The notes below the pieces were generated by a model. It saw only the letters and a program-made list of their open reading frames with translations. It did no database searches and was not told where the DNA came from. The position numbers and the translations under genes were made by a program. Below, piece after piece: positions 1 through 6,004 of a stretch of 6,702 nt of DNA (position 1 is the stretch's first letter; each line of letters opens with the position of its first letter). The DNA is from Anaerolineaceae bacterium (GTDB taxonomy: Bacteria; Chloroflexota; Anaerolineae; Anaerolineales; Villigracilaceae): contig VFKQ01000064.1 of NCBI GenBank assembly GCA_009885445.1, positions 1-6,702 of the forward strand, in the 5' to 3' direction.

Positions 1-70
1 TACAAAAGATATCAAAGACTCTAAACCCTTCAACTTAAACCTTTGTGTACTTCGTGTCCTTCGTGTTTAA
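1..70. repeat. 70-bp perfect direct repeat, copy 1
   Basis: These 70 bases are identical to 170-239, an offset of 169 bp. The copies diverge at base 71, where copy 2 has one extra T. A further GCTTTT is then shared (71-76 and 241-246). The repeat may extend left beyond the window. Its right part holds three tandem 9-nt units (41-49, 50-58, 59-67) of the form CTTYGTGTN followed by TAA. No convincing reading frame lies in it. I recall similar CTTCGTGTCCTTCGTG strings between genes of environmental bacteria, but their function is unknown to me. Confidence 0.95.
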
Positions 71-169
71 GCTTTTCCCCCTGGAGTTTATTTGAGGATG
101 AGTTAAACAGAAAGTGTTATCCCAGCGTCTTCTCTCTGAAAGTCAAAATATATGATAAAGTCTATCAAC
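71..169. other. Spacer between direct repeats, no gene seen
   Basis: This 99-bp stretch separates the two repeat copies. Together with copies 1 and 2 it makes up most of a 304-bp region without a gene at the left edge. I see no supported reading frame, strong hairpin or tRNA-like element in it. A TATGAT hexamer at 151-156 resembles a -10 box but has no matching -35 hexamer upstream, so I do not call a promoter here. Confidence 0.6.
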
Positions 170-239
170 TACAAAAGATATCAAAGACTCTAAACCCTTC
201 AACTTAAACCTTTGTGTACTTCGTGTCCTTCGTGTTTAA
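170..239. repeat. 70-bp perfect direct repeat, copy 2
   Basis: This is the second copy of the 1-70 repeat, identical over all 70 bases. The three 9-nt CTTYGTGTN units lie at 210-218, 219-227 and 228-236. It ends 5 bp before the -35 hexamer of the promoter for the downstream oxidoreductase gene. An in-frame ATG at 212 falls inside the 9-nt units and is probably not used. Confidence 0.95.
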
Positions 240-244
240 TGCTT

Positions 245-274
245 TTGAAAAACCAGACTCACTCCCGCTATAAT
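245..274 (+). promoter_or_regulatory. Sigma70-type promoter of the FAD oxidoreductase gene
   Basis: A TTGAAA hexamer (245-250) and a perfect TATAAT (269-274) are separated by 18 bp. Transcription would start near 281, leaving a leader of about 24 nt before the ATG at 305. The promoter starts immediately right of repeat copy 2, so the repeat is upstream of it and not transcribed with the gene. It has not been tested. A chance match of this quality at the right distance from a ribosome binding site is unlikely. Confidence 0.75.
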
Positions 275-295
275 GTCGCCATACTCAAACAAACT

Positions 296-299
296 GGAG
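296..299 (+). promoter_or_regulatory. Ribosome binding site that fixes the start at 305
   Basis: GGAG lies 5 nt before the ATG at 305. With the promoter at 245-274 it selects this start over the in-frame ATG at 212. Translation from 212 would add 31 residues that match no part of the family, and that codon lies upstream of the predicted transcription start. Confidence 0.75.
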
Positions 300-304
300 C
301 AGAC

Positions 305-1675
305 ATGAATGCAGACATCCTCATTTGCGGCGCGGGCATGGCGGGCGTGGCTACGGCCTATCAACTTGCCGTTCAGCATGGACTCAAAAATATCCTCATC
401 GTTGACCCTCTGCCGCCGCTGACAATGACCAGCGACAAATCCACCGAGTGTTATCGCAACTGGTGGCCCGGCCCGGGCGACGCGATGCTGAAATTGATGA
501 ACCGCAGTATTGACATCATGGAAGCCTTGCACCACGAAGCGCCGACGCGTTTGCCGATGAATCGGCTGGGATACATCTTCGTCACGGCGAACCCGGCTGA
601 GGCGCGGACGATGGTCTCGAGCGCAGAGGAGATTTCTCGGTTGGGCGCGGGGCCGTTGCGCATTCATCGCGGCGAAGCGCATGATCTGCAATATGTGCCG
701 GTGGATGCGCACGGACTCTTCGATGCCCCCACGGGCGCGGACTTGTTTTTGAATCAAGATTTGATTCGCAAATATTTTCCGCACATCACTGAGAATGCTG
801 TGGCTTTGCTTCACGCGCGGCGTTGTGGTTGGTTTGCGGCGCAACAATTTGGCATGTACATGTACGAGCAGGCCATTGCGCACGGCGTTCAGCACATCAA
901 GGGAAAAGTGCAGGGCGTGGAGGTTGTTGAGAATCAGATTCGCTCGGTGCGCGTGGACATGAACGGCGAGACGCAAATTATTGCCGCGAAAAAATTTGTC
1001 ATTGCGGCCGGGCCTTTACAAAAGAGCGTGGCGAAAATGATCGGCGTGGACTTGCCCGTGGAATGCGAAGTACACATGAAAGTGATGCTCAATGACCCGA
1101 AGCATATTATTCCGCGCAATATGGGATTAACGATTTGGAATGACGCGGTGCTGTTGCCCTGGTCAGCGGAGGAGCGCGCGGCGCTGGCCGAGTCTGAGGA
1201 GACGCGTTGGTTGACAGAGGATCTGCCGTCCGCGGTGCACGGGCGGCCCGAGGGGGAAGGCGATATGTTTTTGATGCAGTGGGTGTATGAGCAATCTCGG
1301 GCGGTCGAACCCGTTTTCCCAGTGAAGCTCGACGCGCAATTGCCGGAGCTGGCCCTGCGCGGGATGGCGAATATGATTCCCGGGCTGTCGGTTTATTTTG
1401 ATTCGATTCCCAAACCATTTATCGACGGCGGCTATTATGTGCGCACGCCGGAGAATCGCTTGCTGTCTGGTCCGCTGGGGGTGCAGGGCGCGTACATCAT
1501 CGGCGGGTTGGGCGGGTTTGGCATGATGTCATCTTGCGGCGCGGCGGATTTGCTGGCGAAACATATCGCTGGAGTTGAACTGCCCGATTACGCGCCCGCG
1601 TTTTCGCTCAGCCGTTACGACGACCCGCGCTATCAAGAGTTGTTGAAGCAGTGGGGCGCTTCGGGGCAGATTTAA
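305..1675 (+). CDS. FAD-dependent oxidoreductase, DAO superfamily
   Basis: This 456-residue protein is a probable flavoenzyme that oxidises an amine or amino-acid-like substrate, with electrons passing to oxygen or another acceptor. It opens with a Rossmann dinucleotide-binding motif, GAGMAG (residues 9-14), and an acidic residue ending the second strand (D34, VDP). Residues 43-54 (TSDKSTECYRNW) form the loop after the first FAD-binding region. The C-terminal third has a typical DAO ending: YYVRTPENRLL, then a GGLGGFGMM segment that would close over the flavin, then a helix and the YDDPRY tail. The length fits single-domain DAO proteins of the sarcosine/dimethylglycine dehydrogenase type. No signal peptide or membrane segment is seen, so it is probably cytoplasmic. 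It has its own promoter and ribosome binding site and converges on the oxidoreductase gene at 1803, so a shared pathway with the sugar transporter is not implied. The substrate cannot be named from sequence alone. Confidence 0.85.
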   Translation: MNADILICGAGMAGVATAYQLAVQHGLKNILIVDPLPPLTMTSDKSTECYRNWWPGPGDAMLKLMNRSIDIMEALHHEAPTRLPMNRLGYIFVTANPAEARTMVSSAEEISRLGAGPLRIHRGEAHDLQYVPVDAHGLFDAPTGADLFLNQDLIRKYFPHITENAVALLHARRCGWFAAQQFGMYMYEQAIAHGVQHIKGKVQGVEVVENQIRSVRVDMNGETQIIAAKKFVIAAGPLQKSVAKMIGVDLPVECEVHMKVMLNDPKHIIPRNMGLTIWNDAVLLPWSAEERAALAESEETRWLTEDLPSAVHGRPEGEGDMFLMQWVYEQSRAVEPVFPVKLDAQLPELALRGMANMIPGLSVYFDSIPKPFIDGGYYVRTPENRLLSGPLGVQGAYIIGGLGGFGMMSSCGAADLLAKHIAGVELPDYAPAFSLSRYDDPRYQELLKQWGASGQI

Positions 1676-1696
1676 TTTTTTGCCATTTCTTTTTTA

Positions 1697-1800
1697 ACCA
1701 CAAAGGGTCACAAAGGAGGCAAAGTTGAAAAACTTTGTGACCTTTCGTCTCCTTTTGCGGTAAATATTTTCTCGGTGTTTTACGAAAAATACGCAGAGGC
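1697..1800. repeat. Palindromic intergenic repeat between convergent genes
   Basis: The gap between the two convergent stop codons holds nested inverted repeats. GGTCACAAAG (1706-1715) pairs with CTTTGTGACC (1733-1742). A competing inner hairpin has a 7-bp stem closed by a GAAA loop (1720-1737). AAAGGAG (1712-1718) can also pair with CTCCTTT (1749-1755). Each arm is built of units about 9 nt long such as CTTTGTGAC, read outward in opposite directions, and both outer edges resemble the TTAA end of the units in the 1-70 repeat. The rest (1763-1800) is a weaker related string containing CTCGGTGTTT and, reversed, CCTCTGCGT. Such a structure could stop transcription from both sides, but a clean T-tract after a GC-rich stem is missing, so I call it a repeat and not a terminator. 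Confidence 0.75.
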
Positions 1801-1802
1801 AA

Positions 1803-2972
1803 TTAACATTTTGTCCATTGGCCGTTTGCCTGGCTGGATGCGATGACGCTGTGTACAAAACGCACGCCGAGAAGTCCGTCGAGCGAATTGGGAAAATATA
1901 AGGCCAGTGGGTCTGGGGTTTTTCCAGAGCGGCGCGCGCTGATCGCTTCGGCGGCATCGGAATAAAGATTCGCAAAGGCCTCATGCAGACCTTCGGGATG
2001 GCCCGCCGCGATTCGGCTGGAGCGTGCAGAAAGCGGCAGGGTGCCCGGCCCGTTCGGGGTGCGGATTTGAGCCGCGCCGTGCAGGGGTTTGTAGGTCAAC
2101 GCTTGCGGGATTTCCTGCATCCATTCGAGAGTGCCTTTTGTGCCGCTGATGCGAATGCGTAGTCCATTTTCAACGCCCGCCGCGGCTTGAGTCACCCAAA
2201 AAACTCCACGGGCGTTGTTATCGAATCGGAGCAGTGCCCCTGCAAAGTCATGAATGAGGCGCTCGGGGACGATGTGCCCAACTTCGGCGCAGACTTCCGT
2301 CACTTCAAGCCCGCTGATAAATCGAACGAGGTTGTGCGCATGGGTTCCAATGTCGCCCATGACGAGCGAGGGGCCGCTGAGCGCCGGGTCGTATTTCCAC
2401 AAGCGCGTGGTGGGCGCGGGTTTTTCTTCGTCGGCTTTTCCGCCTTGCACGTACTCGACTTGAATCAAGCGGATGACTCCCAACTGTCCATCTGCGACCA
2501 TTGCTTTTGCCTGACGCACCATTGGATAGCCAGTGTAGCTGTGGGTCAGGCAAAATATTAAGCCAGACTCTTGAACTTTGTTGTGCAGAATCTGAGCATG
2601 CTCAAGTGTATTGGTCATGGGTTTGTCGCAGATAATATCGAGGCCGTGTTCGAGGGCCGCCATTGCATATTCAAAATGACTGTCGTTGGGGGTCATGATG
2701 GCCACTATGTCAATGCCATCTTTTCGAGAGGCTTCTGCATCAAACATTTCTTGAACGCTGGAATACAAACGGTCGGAGGGTATGCCAAGCTCTGCCCCCG
2801 CACTTTTTGATTTTTCAGGGTTGGACGAAAAAATACCGCTGACGATTTCGTAGCGATCATCGAGTCTTGCGGCTTGCCGATGCATGGCGCCGATGAATGA
2901 GCCGGGGCCGCCGCCGATCACAGCCAGGCGAAGACGGCGTTTGAGCGTTGCGATAACGGGATTAAGATTCAT
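1803..2972 (-). CDS. Gfo/Idh/MocA family NAD(P)-dependent oxidoreductase
   Basis: This 389-residue protein belongs to the family of dehydrogenases acting on sugars, inositols and related polyols. The N-terminal Rossmann domain starts with GGGPGSFIG (residues 20-28). TPNDSH follows at 94-99, then DKP at 116-118, the position of the family's EKP motif whose lysine serves in cofactor binding and catalysis. Asp replaces Glu here, a known variant. The C-terminal domain carries HSYTGYPMVRQA (144-155) and GDIGTHAHN (206-214), whose D207 and H211 fit the family's catalytic Asp/His pair. No signal peptide is seen, so it is cytoplasmic. The start is supported by GGAG (2980-2983 on the complement) 7 nt upstream. 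It lies downstream of gguB on the same strand but is separated from it by a terminator, so coupling to transport may be partial. The substrate is unknown; oxidation of a sugar brought in by the neighbouring transporter is an inference. Confidence 0.9.
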   Translation of the reverse strand: MNLNPVIATLKRRLRLAVIGGGPGSFIGAMHRQAARLDDRYEIVSGIFSSNPEKSKSAGAELGIPSDRLYSSVQEMFDAEASRKDGIDIVAIMTPNDSHFEYAMAALEHGLDIICDKPMTNTLEHAQILHNKVQESGLIFCLTHSYTGYPMVRQAKAMVADGQLGVIRLIQVEYVQGGKADEEKPAPTTRLWKYDPALSGPSLVMGDIGTHAHNLVRFISGLEVTEVCAEVGHIVPERLIHDFAGALLRFDNNARGVFWVTQAAAGVENGLRIRISGTKGTLEWMQEIPQALTYKPLHGAAQIRTPNGPGTLPLSARSSRIAAGHPEGLHEAFANLYSDAAEAISARRSGKTPDPLALYFPNSLDGLLGVRFVHSVIASSQANGQWTKC

Positions 2973-3000
2973 GGGATGGCTCCATTTGTCTGCCGCTTGA

Positions 3001-3040
3001 AATATAAAACGGGTCTGGCCGTGACCTTGGGCCAGACCCG
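3001..3040 (-). terminator. Rho-independent terminator after gguB
   Basis: A perfect 11-bp GC-rich stem (3010-3020 with 3030-3040) closes a 9-nt loop. On the minus strand it is followed directly by TTTTATATT (3009-3001). It lies 67 nt past the gguB stop and only 37 nt before the start of the next gene. There is no T-tract on the plus-strand side, so it acts in one direction. It should end most chvE-gguA-gguB transcripts or reduce read-through into the Gfo/Idh/MocA gene. Confidence 0.88.
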
Positions 3041-3107
3041 CTCATCTGAGGCGCGTCCTCCCCGATAGTTTGATTCTGAAAAGCTGGAAGTTTTAAGTTT
3101 GAAAAAA

Positions 3108-4292
3108 TTAATGTGCGCGATTGCGGGTGGCCACATCAAAGATAACCGCGGCGGCGAGCACGGCGCCGCGGGCCATATATTGATACGAAATGCCGATGCC
3201 CATCAGGTTCATACCGCTGGTGAGCGACAGCATCACCAATGCGCCGATGATAGATCCGGTCACCTTGCCGATGCCGCCGGCAGGGGAGACGCCCCCGATA
3301 AACGCGGCGGCGATTGCGTCCAGCTCCCAAAGTGAGCCGGCCGTTGTCGTGGCGGATTGCAGTCGGGATGCGAACAAAATTCCCGCCAAAGCAGATAACA
3401 TGCCCATCGAGCCGAATACGATGTAAGTGATTTTTTTTACATTGATGCCGCTCAACTGGGCCGCTTCGGGATTTCCGCCGACCGCGTAGATATGCCTGCC
3501 GAGGACAGTCTGTGTGGTGATGAAGTTATAGATCAGTACCACAATCAAAACCACGACCGCCGTCCACGAGAGTCCCTGGTAGCCGGCCAACAGCCAGGTG
3601 ATTCCGCCAATCAGCGCAGATATAAATACGAGTTTGATGACGAACATTTCCATGGGCAGTACTTCAAAATTATAGGCTTGTTTTTTTCTGCGGCTGTTTA
3701 TCTCTCCGATGATGAGTAAGGCAATTCCTATCAGCCCGATAATCAGGGTAAGTTTGTGAACCCCGGGTAAAATTCCAATGTTTGCAAAGTCGGGAATAAA
3801 ACCGTTTCCAATCGCGTTAAAAGTTTTGTCTGGAATAATGATCGTGCCGGTGCTTTCTGTTACAACGAGAATGGCTCCTCGGTAAATTAACCATCCCGCC
3901 AGTGTGGCGACAAATGCAGGAATCTTCATCTGTGCCACCAGGAAGGCGGTGATTATCCCAGCCAGGATTCCGAGCACCAGGGTGAGAGGGATGGCCACAT
4001 ATACAGGCAGATGCCACTGGACCATGGCGATGGCGGCGACGGCACCGAGGAAACCGCCCAGAAAACCGACTGAAAGGTCGATATGCCTGATCACGATGAC
4101 GAGTGTCATGCCTACGGCCAAAACCGCTATATAACCTGTTTGATTCACCAGGTTGACGATGTTTCTCGACGAAATAAAAATACCATCGGTGGTGATCGTA
4201 AAAATCGCCATGATTACCAGCAGGGCGATATACATGCCGTATTCGCGGATATTCTGTTGCAATAATTTTCGGGCGTTTTGTAAAAAGGACAT
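3108..4292 (-). CDS. gguB: Sugar ABC transporter permease, GguB/MmsB type
   Basis: This 394-residue integral membrane protein is the channel subunit of a monosaccharide importer of the ribose/xylose/ChvE class (BPD_transp_2 family). Hydrophobic segments run through most of the protein, for example about 19-35, 53-69, 77-92 and 97-120. Family hallmarks are HIDLSVG (70-76) after the second segment, a cytoplasmic loop GRHIYAVGGNPEAAQLSG that should contact the ATPase, and a C-terminal FIGGVSPAGGIGKVTG followed by GMNLMGIGISYQY. It is longer than RbsC-type permeases (about 320 residues) because of extra segments around a basic SRRKK loop in the middle, as is typical of GguB. The start has a strong ribosome binding site, AAGGAG, 7 nt upstream that overlaps the gguA stop, so translation of the two is probably coupled. 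The same family is annotated as mmsB in some genomes. The sugar specificity is not decided by the permease sequence. Confidence 0.94.
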   Translation of the reverse strand: MSFLQNARKLLQQNIREYGMYIALLVIMAIFTITTDGIFISSRNIVNLVNQTGYIAVLAVGMTLVIVIRHIDLSVGFLGGFLGAVAAIAMVQWHLPVYVAIPLTLVLGILAGIITAFLVAQMKIPAFVATLAGWLIYRGAILVVTESTGTIIIPDKTFNAIGNGFIPDFANIGILPGVHKLTLIIGLIGIALLIIGEINSRRKKQAYNFEVLPMEMFVIKLVFISALIGGITWLLAGYQGLSWTAVVVLIVVLIYNFITTQTVLGRHIYAVGGNPEAAQLSGINVKKITYIVFGSMGMLSALAGILFASRLQSATTTAGSLWELDAIAAAFIGGVSPAGGIGKVTGSIIGALVMLSLTSGMNLMGIGISYQYMARGAVLAAAVIFDVATRNRAH

Positions 4293-4299
4293 TTGAAGA

Positions 4300-4305
4300 C
4301 TCCTT
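4300..4305 (-). promoter_or_regulatory. gguB ribosome binding site overlapping gguA stop
   Basis: AAGGAG on the minus strand lies 7 nt before the gguB ATG. Its first two bases are the last two bases of the gguA TAA stop codon. Ribosomes finishing gguA would stand on this site, which favours coupled synthesis of the ATPase and permease. Confidence 0.85.
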
Positions 4306-5827
4306 AGTAATTGGTTGCCAGGTGCATGATCTTTTCCTGAGTGGCTTCCTGTATGGCCAGTTCGCCCGCGATCTTTCCCGCGGAGACCACGTAGACTCTA
4401 TCGCTCATTCCCAGAATTTCCGGCAACTCAGACGAGATCATGATGATGCTCATGCCTTGCTCCACAAGTCTGGTCATGATCGTATAGATTTCGTACTTGG
4501 CGCCAACGTCAATGCCGCGCGTCGGTTCGTCCAAAATCAGCAGGCTTGGTTTAACAAACAACCATTTCCCCAGAGATACTTTTTGCTGGTTGCCGCCGCT
4601 TAAATTAGAAACCTTCTGTTCAACCGTCGGTGTTTTAATATTTAGGGAGACTCTATACTCGTTTGCAACTTTAACTTCAGAATTGTCATTGATCACGCCA
4701 CGATTTGCTATTTCTTTCAAATTTGCCAGGGTGATATTTTGTCTGACATCTTGTATCAGAATCAGCCCGTCGCCTTTTCTGTCTTCTGTTACATAAGCAA
4801 GGCCCGCACGGATGGCGTCTTGAGGGTGATTAAAGCGCTTTTTGCTCCCGAGCATGGATATTTCGCCGCTGATGTTGTACCCATCGGGGTTGCCAAATAT
4901 ACTTAATGCCAGTTCTGTGCGTCCTGAACCCATTAGACCCGCAAAGCCAACTATTTCACCCTTTTTCACATGGAAATTTATATTCTTGAGAATATTTTTA
5001 CCAAGTGCGGGATCATAAGCACTCCAGTTTTCAACGCTTAGCACAATTTCCCCCAGTTGACGGTTTTCTCTTTTTGGGTAGATGTTATTAATCTCACGTC
5101 CCACCATGTGCTTGATCAATACGTTCTCAGACACTTCCTCTTTTTCGGCGTCGAGGGTGCAGATGGTTTGTCCATCACGCAATACTGTAACCGAATCTGC
5201 TATTTCGATGACCTCCTTTAATTTATGCGAGATCAATACGGAGGTAACGCCGTGTTTTTTCAGGTCACGTAATAGATCTAATAAATTTTCGCTGTCGTCC
5301 TCGTTCAATGCCGCGGTCGGTTCGTCCAGAATTAATAACTTAACGTCCTTGCTGAGCGCCTTGGCGATTTCAACCAATTGCCTTTTCCCCACTCCCAAAT
5401 TCTTTACTTTTTCAGCAAGGTTAATATTGAGTTTTACCCTTTTCAACATTTCGCCAGCGCGTTTGATGGTTTCATTCCAGTCAATCAGAAAGCCGCTTTT
5501 GATTTCGTGACCCAGAAAGATATTCTCGTAAACTGTCATTTCGGGAACGAGGGCCAATTCCTGATAGATAATGGCGATGCCCGCTTTTTCACTGTCGTTG
5601 ATACCCCTGAAATTTTGTACACGTCCGCCAAAAACGATGTCACCCGCATATTCACCGTGCGGATAAACGCCACTTAATACTTTCATCAAAGTGGATTTTC
5701 CCGCGCCGTTTTCGCCGACCAGGCCGTGTATCTCGCCCTCGGCCACTTGAAAGCTGACGTTATTCAAGGCTTTCACGCCGGGGAATTCCTTGGTGATGTT
5801 CTTCATCTCTAGTATGGGAGTGTTCAT
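4304..5827 (-). CDS. gguA: Sugar ABC transporter ATPase, GguA/MmsA type
   Basis: This 507-residue protein has two fused nucleotide-binding domains and powers monosaccharide import from the cytoplasmic face of the permease. Domain 1 has Walker A GENGAGKST (38-46), Q-loop Q89, a signature LGVGKRQ (144-150), Walker B LLILDEPT (164-171) and H-loop H201. Domain 2 has a degenerate Walker A GLMGSGRTE (298-306, Arg in place of Lys), signature LSGGNQQK (410-417), DEPT (434-437) and Ser467 where the H-loop His would be. This asymmetry is normal for RbsA/XylG/GguA proteins, in which mainly one composite site hydrolyses ATP. The length is typical. It is 177 nt downstream of chvE across two hairpins and 11 nt from gguB. 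The start is the first ATG; only a weak AAAGAG lies 10 nt upstream. The next ATG (codon 8) has no properly spaced site. Parts of the gene are clearly more AT-rich than chvE. Also annotated as mmsA. Confidence 0.95.
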   Translation of the reverse strand: MNTPILEMKNITKEFPGVKALNNVSFQVAEGEIHGLVGENGAGKSTLMKVLSGVYPHGEYAGDIVFGGRVQNFRGINDSEKAGIAIIYQELALVPEMTVYENIFLGHEIKSGFLIDWNETIKRAGEMLKRVKLNINLAEKVKNLGVGKRQLVEIAKALSKDVKLLILDEPTAALNEDDSENLLDLLRDLKKHGVTSVLISHKLKEVIEIADSVTVLRDGQTICTLDAEKEEVSENVLIKHMVGREINNIYPKRENRQLGEIVLSVENWSAYDPALGKNILKNINFHVKKGEIVGFAGLMGSGRTELALSIFGNPDGYNISGEISMLGSKKRFNHPQDAIRAGLAYVTEDRKGDGLILIQDVRQNITLANLKEIANRGVINDNSEVKVANEYRVSLNIKTPTVEQKVSNLSGGNQQKVSLGKWLFVKPSLLILDEPTRGIDVGAKYEIYTIMTRLVEQGMSIIMISSELPEILGMSDRVYVVSAGKIAGELAIQEATQEKIMHLATNY

Positions 5828-5862
5828 TGGCGGTTAACTCTTTAGAAATGCAGATGATATTG

Positions 5863-5920
5863 AAAACGCCCCGCAGGATTCTGCTGACCATAAAATCGGA
5901 TCAATCCAACCTGCGGGGCG
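5863..5920 (-). terminator. Terminator-like attenuator between chvE and gguA
   Basis: A perfect 11-bp GC-rich inverted repeat (5910-5920 with 5867-5877) encloses a 32-nt loop. On the minus strand it is followed by TTTT (5866-5863). It lies 39 nt before the gguA start. The long loop and short T-run suggest partial termination, which would leave more chvE than gguAB message. The loop contains GCAG, which can pair instead with CTGC of the distal arm (5873-5884), a weak 4-bp alternative that excludes the main stem. On the plus strand the stem is followed within a few bases by TTTTT, but no plus-strand gene ends here. Confidence 0.65.
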
Positions 5921-5945
5921 CTCATTTTTCTTTGGTGTTTTGATT

Positions 5946-5987
5946 ATACAGGAATAGTGACAGACGAACACGTCACTATTCCTGTAT
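5946..5987 (-). repeat. 16-bp perfect inverted repeat downstream of chvE
   Basis: The arms 5946-5961 and 5972-5987 are perfectly complementary over 16 bp with a 10-nt loop. The structure begins 17 nt after the chvE stop codon. No T-tract follows on the minus strand, so it is unlikely to be an intrinsic terminator. A strong hairpin here could protect the 3' end of the chvE message from exonucleases, as is known for binding-protein genes in other transporter operons. It could alternatively be a protein-binding palindrome. It is one of two hairpins in the same gap. Confidence 0.85.
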
Positions 5988-6004
5988 TGTCTAACTGAAC
6001 CTGG

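Noticed and set aside
1..239. CRISPR array or insertion sequence ends
   Set aside because: There are only two copies, each 70 bp with a 99-bp spacer. No palindromic CRISPR-like repeat, cas gene or transposase is present.
212..304. N-terminal extension of the FAD oxidoreductase starting at ATG 212
   Set aside because: It lies in the direct repeat and across the predicted promoter, has no ribosome binding site of its own that I can see, and precedes the normal start of the FAD-binding fold.
236..976. Long minus-strand reading frame (246 codons) opposite the FAD oxidoreductase
   Set aside because: It overlaps a well-supported gene, its translation is rich in His and Arg with no recognisable motif, and it fits an antisense shadow of a GC-biased gene.
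1697..1762. Standard bidirectional Rho-independent terminator
   Set aside because: Inverted repeats are present, but the stems are AT-rich and compete with each other, and no uninterrupted T-tract follows the main stem. A role in termination remains possible but is not shown.
4304..5060. Degenerate Walker A and missing H-loop His in the second half of GguA as signs of decay
   Set aside because: This asymmetry is normal in the RbsA/XylG/GguA family, and the rest of the domain is intact.
5082..5510. Plus-strand reading frame (142 codons) opposite gguA
   Set aside because: It lies wholly inside gguA, its Ser/Phe-rich translation has no motif, and no promoter or ribosome binding site supports it.
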